A stretch of 64,000 bases of DNA from Monomorium pharaonis (Eukaryota > Arthropoda > Insecta > Hymenoptera > Formicidae), in assembly GCF_013373865.1 (NCBI RefSeq), contig NC_050468.1:9114510-9178509 (forward strand), written 5' to 3'. Below are positions 24,710-35,469 of this stretch, piece by piece. Positions within the stretch are counted from its first letter, which is position 1. Every line of letters starts with the position of its first letter. The translations under genes were made by a program, and so were the position numbers. Below the pieces are notes generated by a model, which was given only the letters and a program-made list of their open reading frames with translations, searched no databases and was not told where the DNA came from.

Positions 24710-24769
24710 GTAACTAATTAAAGATTAGTCTTATTTGACCATATCTGGATCTTTGTACTATTATTTAAT

Positions 24770-25590
24770 AATTTTATATTTTATTTATATTTTGCAATTT
24801 TATTTTTTTAATCAACCCAAAGAAAGGTAGCTTATTGTCGCCAGTTAGATCAAAACAAATGAACAACTGTTCAGTCGACTAACTGGCATAATCTTTGTTA
24901 AAGTTTCAATCACAACGTTTCGACCATTGGATTTGGTCTTTTTTAAGTAAATTACAGTCATGAAGTAATTGCGAGACAAACACCGTTAACAAGTCCGTAA
25001 ATTAATGAACAATTTCTAAGATGTACAAAAACGCGTGTAAAAAAAAATGCAACATAAAAAGAATTCTTAGTATCAAAAGCAACGCAATGAGTAAAAATGT
25101 AGCATAGTCAAATTCATTTAAACAGAAATATGTTTTGTATAGTTCTTATTCAGTGATTATTCAGTGATTATTCAGTCTCTTGTTTGCTTTCACACACTAA
25201 ACGTTAAATTTACTAAAGCGTCAAATTTAACCTAAGTAATATATATTCCTGAAATTTTGAAAGTTTATACTCACACACACAAATTAACTTCTCTACAAAA
25301 ATAGTGATATCTAAATATTTTGCGCCAATTATAAGAATTAATATTTTTATTAGGAACTAAAACGTTATTACTATTCGTTAGTCAATTTTTATAATACAAA
25401 ACAATTTTTTAGATTTGACACTATAAAATGAGAGTATTGCGTTTTTTTCTCTACAAAAGTAAATATATATATAGAAAATGCGCCAACTATAAAGTAGATG
25501 TTTATACGAACTAGAACATCTAGTTTATTATTTTTTGGCTGGCATTTATAGTTTGATTTTTCATTAAGCCCGTATCAAACTAGAAATTGA
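24770..25590. other. AT-rich spacer after the plus array
   Basis: Holds a mobile-element fragment (listed at 24900) and a weak internal duplication: a segment with CTACAAAA and GCGCCAA at about 25295-25370 recurs, degenerate, at about 25450-25520. No P450 exon or other gene seen. Confidence 0.5.
24900..24960 (-). mobile_element. Retroelement-like terminal motif, copy 1 (degenerate)
   Basis: On the minus strand it reads GACCAAATCCAATGGTCGAAACG, a stem flanking a loop followed by GAAACG. It corresponds to the better preserved copy at 35490-35525. Confidence 0.35.
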
Positions 25591-25675
25591 TATTAAGATT
25601 GAATTAAAATGTAACTAATTAGTTGGTCAAATTCTAATTCAATCTCAATCTTAATCTCTAGTCTGATATGGTTTT
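25569..25675. mobile_element. Short hairpin (MITE-like)
   Basis: About 107 bases whose halves are imperfect inverted copies: CGTATCAAACTAGAAATTG on the left, a CTAGTCTGATATGG complement on the right. It is repeated, inverted, in the matching arm at about 31145-31225. Confidence 0.4.
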
Positions 25676-26195
25676 GATTATTTTAAGTTTGTCTTTAGAT
25701 ACCATTTCGTTAATTAGGAAGTATTTTAACGATAAAGTTAAACAGATTCTTAAATATAAGATTAAACTAATAAATAAATAAAAAAATATTAGCCTTTTGT
25801 ATTAAATTATTGACTGCTGTGCGCCGATATGAGGCTGCTGTGTGCCTGCAATAAACAATTGTCAGGAAGGATATTGGCAAGAAATAAAGGAGATAATATT
25901 GAGCTGGCAAATAAGTTTTAATACAAAGAAATTACAAACATTACAAATAAATATTTTAATACAAATAAATATTTTATTACAAAAACTTGGCGCCGCTAAA
26001 CCGAATAATTTACCAGCTCCTTTATTTTATCTCTTGTGCATGCATTTCAGTGTGTATTATGTGTATGTTTACTATATTGCCAGTTTGAACGTGTGTTTTA
26101 GTATATGACTTAGTTTATAAAAAAGCGATTTTTAATGTCTCAGTCTTTAATCTAGTAGTTATCTTTATGGTGATAGCGCTTTTCTGGATGCTTTA
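25590..26195 (+). repeat. Inner inverted-repeat arm, left
   Basis: Matches 30672-31215 in inverse orientation, including the ACCAGCTCC and GGCGCCGC landmarks and AAGCGATTTTTAATGTCTCA. It flanks the minus-strand array on its left and runs straight into a piece of P450 exon 1. The open frame at 25842-26108 is low-complexity and has no domain. Confidence 0.75.
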
Positions 26196-26221
26196 TTGGG
26201 TATGTGCCAGGTTAGTACAAG
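26156..26221 (+). pseudogene. P450 exon 1 fragment, plus strand
   Basis: Encodes the second half of the membrane anchor (ATCTTTATGGTGATAGCG through TTAGTACAAG) with a few substitutions against 14033-14122. The start codon and first residues are missing; the left side is inner-arm DNA. It abuts the minus-strand exon-2 copy head to head at 26222, a rearrangement junction. Confidence 0.75.
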
Positions 26222-26739
26222 GTACCGAACGCGATTGAAGCGATCAGATCAGTTGTACACTTATAATAAATATTTTGAGCATCCAACACTTTTACAGTTT
26301 CTTGATTATTTAGTTGATCGTTTATATATTTCATCATTGGCTCTGTAATCTCTATCATCAATGGAAACATATTTTTCAACTTGCTCTTCGTTAAAGTAGG
26401 GTTGATCTTAGACCGCACATATTTCCAGGTCGGATTCTTTATGCCAAACAAATTTTTCATGCCCATACTGTCCTTCTGATGGAAGCCAGCAAAGTAGCGA
26501 TCGGTGAAAGTATCGAAGTCTTTGATCATGATTTGTTTAATTATTTCTGGATCCCGTAATAGTAGACACGGCTTATGAAAGATGTAAAAACCAATAAATG
26601 GCGCTTCCGGAGGAGCCATCTTGTGTAAGTCGCCGATGTGCCATGACGGTGGGGAACGGAATAACACGGCATTTTTGAGGTTGCCAAAAAACAGATTGGG
26701 GGTGAGAAATTCAATGCCGCGTCTCTTCCTATAAGTTAA
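26222..26739 (-). pseudogene. P450 exon 2, minus array unit 5 (3'-truncated)
   Basis: The exon stops at GGTAC, residues ...SIAFGT, losing the last part of the exon and its donor. Two substitutions just before the break (for example Phe for Leu) distinguish it from the uniform units. It is fused tail first to the exon 1 fragment on the other strand. Confidence 0.75.
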
Positions 26740-26990
26740 CTTAAATCTGAGTGATCAATATTGAAATTTTATAAATATAATACATATTTAACATATAATT
26801 TGTAATAAATATTTTGAACGTCTAACACTGTTTCCTGATTAACTAATATTTGTAATAAATATCTTGAACATCTAACATTGTTTCCTGATTAACCAGTTGA
26901 TCTTCCAGATATTTCATCATAAATAAAATTATTAAAAAATAGTACAAAGATTCAGATATGGTCAAATAAGACTAATCTTTAATTAGTTAC

Positions 26991-27571
26991 TTTAAATAAA
27001 AAAAAGTATTTGCATCCGTAAATTCGTTTGGATGATAAAAAGAGTCTATTTTAGTACCGAGCGCTATTGAAGCGATCAGATCAGTTGTACACTTATAATA
27101 AATATTTTGAGCATCCAACACTTTTACAGTTTCTTGATTATTTAGTTGATCGTTTATATATTTCATCATTGGCTCTGTAATCTCTATCATCAATGGAAAC
27201 ATATTTTTCAACTTGCTCTTCGTTAAAGTAGGGTTGATCTTAGACCGCACATATTTCCAGGTCGGATTCTTTATGCCAAACAAATTTTTCATGCCCATAC
27301 TGTCCTTCTGATGGAAGCCAGCAAAGTAGCGATCGGTGAAAGTATCGAAGTCTTTGATCATGATTTGTTTAATTATTTCTGGATCCCGTAATAGTAGACA
27401 CGGCTTATGAAAGATGTAAAAACCAATAAATGGCGCTTCCGGAGGAGCCATCTTGTGTAAGTCGCCGATGTGCCATGACGGTGGGGAACGGAATAACACG
27501 GCATTTTTGAGGTTGCCAAAAAACAGATTGGGGGTGAGAAATTCAATGCCGCGTCTCTTCCTATAAGTTAA
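26991..27571 (-). CDS. P450 exon 2, minus array unit 4
   Basis: Same product as the uniform plus-strand units; acceptor and donor kept. Confidence 0.45.
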
Positions 27572-27822
27572 CTTAAATCTGAGTGATCAATATTGAAATT
27601 TTATAAATATAATACATATTTAACATATAATTTGTAATAAATATTTTGAACGTCTAACACTGTTTCCTGATTAACTAATATTTGTAATAAATATCTTGAA
27701 CATCTAACATTGTTTCCTGATTAACCAGTTGATCTTCCAGATATTTCATCATAAATAAAATTATTAAAAAATAGTACAAAGATTCAGATATGGTCAAATA
27801 AGACTAATCTTTAATTAGTTAC

Positions 27823-28403
27823 TTTAAATAAAAAAAAGTATTTGCATCCGTAAATTCGTTTGGATGATAAAAAGAGTCTATTTTAGTACCGAGCGCTATT
27901 GAAGCGATCAGATCAGTTGTACACTTATAATAAATATTTTGAGCATCCAACACTTTTACAGTTTCTTGATTATTTAGTTGATCGTTTATATATTTCATCA
28001 TTGGCTCTGTAATCTCTATCATCAATGGAAACATATTTTTCAACTTGCTCTTCGTTAAAGTAGGGTTGATCTTAGACCGCACATATTTCCAGGTCGGATT
28101 CTTTATGCCAAACAAATTTTTCATGCCCATACTGTCCTTCTGATGGAAGCCAGCAAAGTAGCGATCGGTGAAAGTATCGAAGTCTTTGATCATGATTTGT
28201 TTAATTATTTCTGGATCCCGTAATAGTAGACACGGCTTATGAAAGATGTAAAAACCAATAAATGGCGCTTCCGGAGGAGCCATCTTGTGTAAGTCGCCGA
28301 TGTGCCATGACGGTGGGGAACGGAATAACACGGCATTTTTGAGGTTGCCAAAAAACAGATTGGGGGTGAGAAATTCAATGCCGCGTCTCTTCCTATAAGT
28401 TAA
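27823..28403 (-). CDS. P450 exon 2, minus array unit 3
   Basis: Same product as the uniform plus-strand units. Confidence 0.45.
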
Positions 28404-28654
28404 CTTAAATCTGAGTGATCAATATTGAAATTTTATAAATATAATACATATTTAACATATAATTTGTAATAAATATTTTGAACGTCTAACACTGTTTCCT
28501 GATTAACTAATATTTGTAATAAATATCTTGAACATCTAACATTGTTTCCTGATTAACCAGTTGATCTTCCAGATATTTCATCATAAATAAAATTATTAAA
28601 AAATAGTACAAAGATTCAGATATGGTCAAATAAGACTAATCTTTAATTAGTTAC

Positions 28655-29235
28655 TTTAAATAAAAAAAAGTATTTGCATCCGTAAATTCGTTTGGATGAT
28701 AAAAAGAGTCTATTTTAGTACCGAGCGCTATTGAAGCGATCAGATCAGTTGTACACTTATAATAAATATTTTGAGCATCCAACACTTTTACAGTTTCTTG
28801 ATTATTTAGTTGATCGTTTATATATTTCATCATTGGCTCTGTAATCTCTATCATCAATGGAAACATATTTTTCAACTTGCTCTTCGTTAAAGTAGGGTTG
28901 ATCTTAGACCGCACATATTTCCAGGTCGGATTCTTTATGCCAAACAAATTTTTCATGCCCATACTGTCCTTCTGATGGAAGCCAGCAAAGTAGCGATCGG
29001 TGAAAGTATCGAAGTCTTTGATCATGATTTGTTTAATTATTTCTGGATCCCGTAATAGTAGACACGGCTTATGAAAGATGTAAAAACCAATAAATGGCGC
29101 TTCCGGAGGAGCCATCTTGTGTAAGTCGCCGATGTGCCATGACGGTGGGGAACGGAATAACACGGCATTTTTGAGGTTGCCAAAAAACAGATTGGGGGTG
29201 AGAAATTCAATGCCGCGTCTCTTCCTATAAGTTAA
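28655..29235 (-). CDS. P450 exon 2, minus array unit 2
   Basis: Same product as the uniform plus-strand units. Confidence 0.45.
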
Positions 29236-29486
29236 CTTAAATCTGAGTGATCAATATTGAAATTTTATAAATATAATACATATTTAACATATAATTTGTA
29301 ATAAATATTTTGAACGTCTAACACTGTTTCCTGATTAACTAATATTTGTAATAAATATCTTGAACATCTAACATTGTTTCCTGATTAACCAGTTGATCTT
29401 CCAGATATTTCATCATAAATAAAATTATTAAAAAATAGTACAAAGATTCAGATATGGTCAAATAAGACTAATCTTTAATTAGTTAC

Positions 29487-30067
29487 TTTAAATAAAAAAA
29501 AGTATTTGCATCCGTAAATTCGTTTGGATGATAAAAAGAGTCTATTTTAGTACCGAGCGCTATTGAAGCGATCAGATCAGTTGTACACTTATAATAAATA
29601 TTTTGAGCATCCAACACTTTTACAGTTTCTTGATTATTTAGTTGATCGTTTATATATTTCATCATTGGCTCTGTAATCTCTATCATCAATGGAAACATAT
29701 TTTTCAACTTGCTCTTCGTTAAAGTAGGGTTGATCTTAGACCGCACATATTTCCAGGTCGGATTCTTTATGCCAAACAAATTTTTCATGCCCATACTGTC
29801 CTTCTGATGGAAGCCAGCAAAGTAGCGATCGGTGAAAGTATCGAAGTCTTTGATCATGATTTGTTTAATTATCTCTGGATCCCGTAATAGTAGACACGAC
29901 TTATGAAAGATGTAAAAACCAATAAATGGCGCGTCCGGAGGAGCCATCTTGTGTAAGTCGCCGATGTGCCATGATGATGGGGAACGGAATAACACGGCAT
30001 TTTTGAGGTTGCCAAAAAACAGATTGGAGGTGAGAAATTCAACGCCGCGTCTCTTCCAATAACTTAT
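29487..30067 (-). CDS. P450 exon 2, minus array unit 1 (diverged)
   Basis: Differs from the uniform units at PSSWH, PPDAP and HKSC. It is preceded by the native intron 1 sequence (30070-30660) but that intron leads to a broken exon 1 (30672-30696), so it cannot form a normal N-terminus. Confidence 0.5.
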
Positions 30068-30099
30068 CTTAAATCTGAGTGATCAATATTAAAATTTTA

Positions 30100-30665
30100 T
30101 AAATGTAATACATAATTAACATATAATTACAGGGATTTAATAATGGCGTTTCCGACCGGTGCTGCGACCGACGCCGTCTCAGGTCCTTTTCCTCTAAAAC
30201 TGGCCAATCACAGTTATTTCTTTCTTCAGAAAGATGGCTGTGATTATGACGTCATTAATCGCTCCCGGAGCGATTAACCCAGGCCGGTTAAAGACGTTAC
30301 AAGTCCCAAGACGATTTTATTCGACTTCGAGATTCAAATATTATCGAAAGTAATATTGATATAATACAAGTAAAATAAAAATATTGTAGAGTAACATTGA
30401 AAGTAGATATTTACAAGTAATAAAAATTCAACAAAAATTGTAAATTAATTTAACATTTTAAGTTAATATTAATATTGTATTACACAAAAAAAATCTTGCA
30501 GTAATATTACTATAATTTATAGTCATTTTTGGAACTTTGGAACCAATCATATTTTTATACTTATTTGACAATAAATTACAGTTTGTTTAAATTATATTAA
30601 CGTTCTTATAATTTTATAATCATAATATTGGTCTATACAACTATTCGTCATAATTTATCAAAATA
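30100..30665 (-). repeat. P450 intron 1, inverted copy
   Basis: Inverse match to about 14375-14936, including the CRE/CCAAT segment and part of the MITE-like element. Relative to the left arm, the DNA between mid exon 1 and mid intron (about 290 bases) is deleted here. Confidence 0.75.
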
Positions 30666-30671
30666 AAATGG

Positions 30672-30696
30672 CGCTATCACCATAAAGATAACTATT
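30672..30696 (-). pseudogene. P450 exon 1 remnant, minus strand
   Basis: Only the TAGTTATCTTTATGGTGATAG stretch remains, flanked upstream by the inner arm as at 26156 and cut downstream into intron DNA. The shared upstream junction shows that both inner arms derive from one ancestral rearranged copy. Confidence 0.65.
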
Positions 30697-31215
30697 AGAT
30701 TAAAGAGTGAGACATTAAAAATCGCTTCCTTATAAACTAAATCACTAAAAACACACACACATAGACACACATTGACAATATAGTAAACACACACACACAT
30801 AACACACACACTGAAATGCATGCACAAGAAAAAAGTAAGGGAGCTGGTAAATTATTCGGTTTAGCGGCGCCAAGTTTTTGTAATAAAATATTTGTATTAA
30901 AATATTTATTTGTACTATTTGTAATTTATTTGTATTAAAACTTATTTGCCAGCTCAATATCATCTCCTTTATTTCTTGCCAATATCCTTCCTGACAATTG
31001 TTTTTTGCAGGAGCACAGCAGCCAATAATTTAATACAAAACTAATATTTATAGTTTAATCTTATATTTAAAAATCTTCTTAAGTTTATCGTTAAAATACT
31101 TCGTAATTAACGAAATGGTATCTAAAGACAAACTTAAAACAATCAAAACCATATCAGACTAGAGATTGAGATTGAGACTGAATTAGAATTTGACCAACTA
31201 ATTGGTTACATTTCA
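30672..31215 (-). repeat. Inner inverted-repeat arm, right
   Basis: Partner of 25590-26195. It contains interrupted (AC)n runs at 30747-30810 that have diverged from the left arm. Confidence 0.75.
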
Positions 31216-31268
31216 ATTCAATCTCACACCATTTAAGTCGCAAATCCATGTGGTGCAGTAAATGCTTT

Positions 31269-31294
31269 ACACACACACACACACACACACACAC
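31269..31294. repeat. (AC)n microsatellite
   Basis: Thirteen AC repeats followed by a short C-rich stretch, at the edge of the minisatellite block. Confidence 0.95.
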
Positions 31295-31389
31295 GGGGAT
31301 GCAAGGGAAGCCCCCCTCCCGAACCCCCCGGCCAAATCGCTAACCCATATACACATTGCAAACGCAGCCATAATGTTTGAATATTTAAT

Positions 31390-31872
31390 ATGCGTTTGAT
31401 TGAACGGTGTGCAATTGAACGGTGTGCAACTTAACAGTGTGCGACTGAACGGTGTGCGACTGAACGGTGTGCAACTGAACAATGTGCAAATAAACGGTGT
31501 GCATCTTTCCGTGTGCAAATGATCAGTGCGCATCTTTCCGTGTGCAAATGATCGGTGCGCATCTTTCCGTGTGTAAATGATCGGTGCGCATTTTTTTGTG
31601 TGCAAATGAGTGGTGGGCAAGTAAACGGTGTGCAAGTAAGCGGTGTACATACACGTAAACGTGTCCAAGTAAACGGTGGGCATTTTTTCGTGTGCAAATA
31701 TCCGGTGGACAAATTTTACATGTGCATATAACTGGTGTACATTTTTAACAAAATTTCTTTTGTGTCCAAATGCACAGTGTGCAAATGCACCGTGTGCAAA
31801 TGCATCGTGGTCATTTAAACCGTACGCAAGATATCGTGTCCAAATGCACCGTGTGTATGTGCACCGCTCCCG
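31390..31872 (+). repeat. 15-bp minisatellite, right locus
   Basis: Roughly thirty degenerate copies of a unit near AACGGTGTGCAACTG, drifting to TTTCCGTGTGCAAATGATC and ATGCACCGTGTGCAA variants. Because 15 is a multiple of three, the minus strand stays open and reads as Cys-Thr-Pro-Phe repeats. It abuts, and truncates, the decayed gene at 31873-33488. Same family as 12970-13265, opposite orientation. Confidence 0.75.
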
Positions 31873-33488
31873 TTCCATCCAACTATTCCAACCAGTTATT
31901 CTTCCTGGGTTTGCATGTTTTCCATAAAACCATAAAAAATCAATGGAAGTTATTTCAAAGTTTTGCGAAATTTGATTATCAATATTTAAATTTTTTATTA
32001 CAATATTATTGAGGCCTGAAAAATTACCTTTCTCAAATTGCTTAAGATCTATAAAACCAAATTGACTAATTGTATATGCAGATGGAATATTTTTTAATTT
32101 TTCTAACTTTTTCATTGCATGTGACTTATGAAGAAGGTGTAACACACATTATACTGCCCATAGCATGAAAAGTATTTCGACCATCGATGGTATTTGTATT
32201 ATGATCAGCATTGTCAAAAACAAATTGGAGATAAGAATCGTTAAGATTATTGCTGGGGTTTTTGTACAATTGATGTCTAAAAAAGCAAAGTTTCACTGTA
32301 TGACAAGCAAAGTCCAATATAAGCTAATAAATCAATAAAGTTTCTTGATGCATATTTGCTGTGTAACATGGAAGATAAGCCTAACAAAATTGGCGATATA
32401 AATGACCGCGGTCTTACTGAAGAAATTATGCAATGAGAATATGTAGAGACCCTGTTATTCCATTTACAATCATCAAACTTTAATTTTTTTAATGAGGATA
32501 TCAAGAAATAATTTTAAATTAGGCGGAACATCGGAATTAACGTCTTTTAAAAAACAATTTGGAGCAGGATAATTTTCAGTATCATAATAATGCCCTCGAA
32601 TATCTTGAAGAATTATGTATGCCGCGGTTTCGACTATTCTCTGACGTTCTTCTTCTTCATTTTGTAATCGTTTTGATACCAGTCATTTGAAAGAATATTA
32701 TCTCTGACTTCAAGAAAAGAAATTATATAATCATTCTTCACAGAAACAATAATAATGTCATTGCCGAAATGTTCGCGCAATTTATTACAGATAAATCGAA
32801 GATCAAGTTTTTCTTCTGTCTTATGTCGTTCAAAAATATATCTTAATGAAAATTAACATTCGTCGGCATTTTCCAATAAATAATTAATTATAAATTGTAT
32901 AGTAGTAGACATTATATCAGTAATAGAATGTCCTGGAATATTAGTCAGTCAATAATTATAAAATCGCATCATACACCGATCATGGTAACGCGCACGCTGT
33001 TCTTTTAAGTCTGATACATTGTTTAATCGAGAATATATAATCGTTTTATACCATTCATTGTTATCAGATCGTTTTGTAATTGTCTCTAAAATTCTAATGC
33101 CAGTATCATTATTTGTCACAAGTCAAACTACAGAACGTTTATTCTTTGATACATTATCTATGTAATCGTCTGATGCATCATCGCCACAAAAGAAACAAAA
33201 ATTACTAAAATTAAAATTTCGTGCTTTACTACTTGCTCGTTTGTTGCGTGAGGTGAATGCTGAAGCTTTCTTCAATGTTGCTTTAATGTTAGTTTCTCGG
33301 AGATATAAAGTGTGGCAATTGGGATGGATGTCAAGCGATGTACATTTTTTTAGCTGCACATGCTTTTGGCCCTTCCTCTTGATGCTGGCTTTGATGAGAG
33401 ATAATATAGCTCGCTCTTTAACTGTTCGCTTGTCTTTTGGCAATAAAATTTTGTCGCAAAGGAGGCATACTTCATCCTTACTTGCCAT
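31873..33488 (-). pseudogene. Decayed mobile-element-like gene, function unknown
   Basis: An N-terminal ATG at 33488 opens a 121-codon block with a CxxC (CLLCDK) and a later HPNC and CFFCGD, suggesting a zinc-binding module. Downstream the same protein continues through in-frame stops at 33123-33125, 32949-32951 and 32853-32855, then frameshifts at about 32680, 32300 and 32140. Later conserved-looking pieces are VETAAYIILQDIRGHYY, SVRPRSFISPILLG, FVFDNADHNTNTIDGRNTFH and IDFLWFYGKHANPG. It ends at WNSWMER, where the minisatellite begins. The pattern resembles a multicopy protein family of ants and other insects that behaves like a mobile-element gene; that resemblance is from memory and the biochemical role is unknown to me. 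It is clearly non-functional. Confidence 0.6.
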
Positions 33489-33549
33489 TTTTTTAAATGG
33501 ATTTATAATGCACTTAAAAATAAAAAAATTACTTTTATTATAAAGATTA

Positions 33550-34815
33550 TTTAAAAACTTATAATTTATATAATTCTGATAAATTATTTAATACGGAAAA
33601 CAAGAAAAATTATCAATGTATAATCGATTCTAAACATTATAACAAAAACTATTCAAGAAAAAAAGTATTCTTACAAATATAATATTGCTTAAGCGTATGT
33701 TATTTTGCAAAAATATTTATTATATTTTAAACATTAGTACTTACGAAAATTTATAGTAGATAAAAATAAAGTAAAGATTGCAATTCTGCAGCATATAATA
33801 TAACACATGTTGGCTTGAAACGTGCTCGATCGTGCACTACTAACTGTTGGCATGACAATAGCTCAACTGAATAACGGATTTTTGGAAAAGGTCTATAACC
33901 TTATAAGGGCCTTATACGCATGCGCATTCGTCGAAACTCGATTTAGGCAAGACCAACCTACAAACATTGAACTGTTTTTTTGTCCTTTTCTAAGTTCTAT
34001 AGAAGAAACTATCGATGAGCGAGAAAATTGTTATTCATTCAGACAATAAACCAAAAATTATTCAGTTCGAATACAAAAAATAATGTTCGCTTTCCCGCAC
34101 CTACATTGCTCATGTATAATCATATGTATTCTTAAATCTTGAAATATAAATATATAAAATTATATATAAGCAATTTTTTTCATTATTCCCATAATTAATT
34201 TCTTTTGCATGAAAGAAATCATGCAAAAAATATCTTTTTAATTTATTCTTCGTCTTTTCTGTATAACTATTATTATTTTATACCAAACAAATTAAAAAAA
34301 AATTAGTATAAAAAAAGACGCAATGACCCGTCAATGTTATACAATATGAAGATTATTTGTACGAATAAAATAATAAAAAAATAATAACTTATAAAAAACT
34401 TTACAAAGTTAAAAAAGATATGTCAAGTATATAAACGCATTCAAAAATAATTCTATTCAAAAATTATTTGAAAAATAAGAATATAAATGATAACATATAA
34501 TAAAGCAGAAATTGACAGATAGTAAAGCAATATCCGAGTCACATTAATTGCATTCTTGTATATACATTTATCAATATCAATAATATAGAGCCTTGGAAAT
34601 TCAGAAAAAATACGAGTCGGGCACACCAAGTTTTTGCTTCACTATCCCGTTGGTTGATTTTAATCATTTAATTATCAAGCCCGTTTGTAAATAGATATTT
34701 AATAAATTTCTTTAGGTCTTTTAAAATATACTTGGCTAATTGTATTGATCTCAAATTTATTTTGGAAAGCATGCGTTTATGTACTTGGCGTATCTTTTTT
34801 ACCTTTTTAAGATTT
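33550..34815. other. AT-rich spacer
   Basis: AT-rich DNA with no gene. A more balanced patch at 33800-33990 could be the former 5' region of the decayed gene on the minus strand. Confidence 0.5.
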
Positions 34816-34819
34816 TTTG

Positions 34820-34988
34820 ATGGAATTAAAATATAGTACAAAAATTCAGATATAATCAAATAAGACTAATCTTTAATTAGTTACTTTAAAATAAGTACCT
34901 GCATCTGTAAATTCGTTCGGATGATAAAAAGAATCTATCTTGGTACCAAGTGCAATTGAAGCAATCTATTTGTCTGATTGTCCAGCAT
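34820..34988 (-). pseudogene. P450 copy with internal deletion (exon 1 start fused to exon 2 end)
   Basis: The minus strand reads the start codon and first codons of exon 1 (ATGCTGGACAAT, ATG at 34988-34986) and then jumps at about 34970-34977 to the last third of exon 2 (ATTGCTTCAATTGCACTTGG, encoding the GTKIDSFYHPNEFTDA region). The donor follows, then intron 2 to about 34820. Intron 1 and most of both exons are gone. It differs from the array units by many substitutions, so it is an older copy. The upstream promoter is still present. Confidence 0.75.
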
Positions 34989-34994
34989 GACGTA

Positions 34995-35315
34995 TTAGTT
35001 TTCTCTCACTTTTATTGTAGTTGACTGACTCAACGAACAGTTTGGCTTTATATTATAAAGCCGCGCACAGTAGTGGGGGCATAGGAGGCGTCCCTTCTAG
35101 AACCGGCTCGAAAAGGGCAAATAGACTTAAGCACTGCTTTCTAACGATAGCTAGTTTTCACGCATAGGATGAAATTACGATATTTAAGCCGCGTGAGGAT
35201 TTACATCGCAGAAGTCAGAAAAAAATAGGAGTAAAGGTAATTTGATTGCAGTCACTTTGTTATATGCTTTCATGTTATATTAGTATTGTATTATAATGTC
35301 TGTTGTTTTTAATAT
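34995..35315 (-). repeat. P450 upstream region, right inverted arm
   Basis: Inverse partner of 13725-14000. It keeps TATAAAG and the TCAGT initiator. About 100 bases of extra sequence (35060-35165) interrupt the match. Confidence 0.75.
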
Positions 35316-35469
35316 TATATTTTAAATTAAAATTTGAAATGTAAATATATAGTTGGCTTTTTTTCTAAAAATATAATAAATAAATGAACAATATAAAAAA
35401 CAGCTAACAAGAGCCGAATCAGGTTGGTTTTGCTTACAATAGGTATCTTTTTAATAATTAATAATTAAT

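Larger units (their letters stand above)
14922..24765 (+). repeat. 832-bp tandem array of P450 exon 2 (12 units)
   Basis: Twelve head-to-tail units with an exact 832-bp period. Each holds the 3' end of intron 1, the 581-bp exon 2, the start of intron 2, and two degenerate pieces of a related exon. Units 2-12 encode the same protein and look the same in the DNA by eye; unit 1 differs at several positions. The array ends inside the spacer of unit 12 near 24765. Near-complete identity points to very recent amplification or active homogenisation; an assembly artefact is possible. Confidence 0.95.
26222..30125 (-). repeat. 832-bp array of P450 exon 2, inverted (5 units)
   Basis: Same unit, period and spacer as the plus array but on the opposite strand. 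Four full exons and one truncated exon. The unit next to the native intron (29487-30067) is diverged, mirroring unit 1 of the plus array. The array is bracketed by the inner inverted repeats. Confidence 0.95.

Noticed and set aside
15049..24713. Twelve independent 170-codon genes in the plus array
   Set aside because: The apparent starts are GTG codons inside the exon. Reading from the splice acceptor gives a P450 internal exon, and the terminal stop lies just beyond a splice donor. They are exon copies, not genes.
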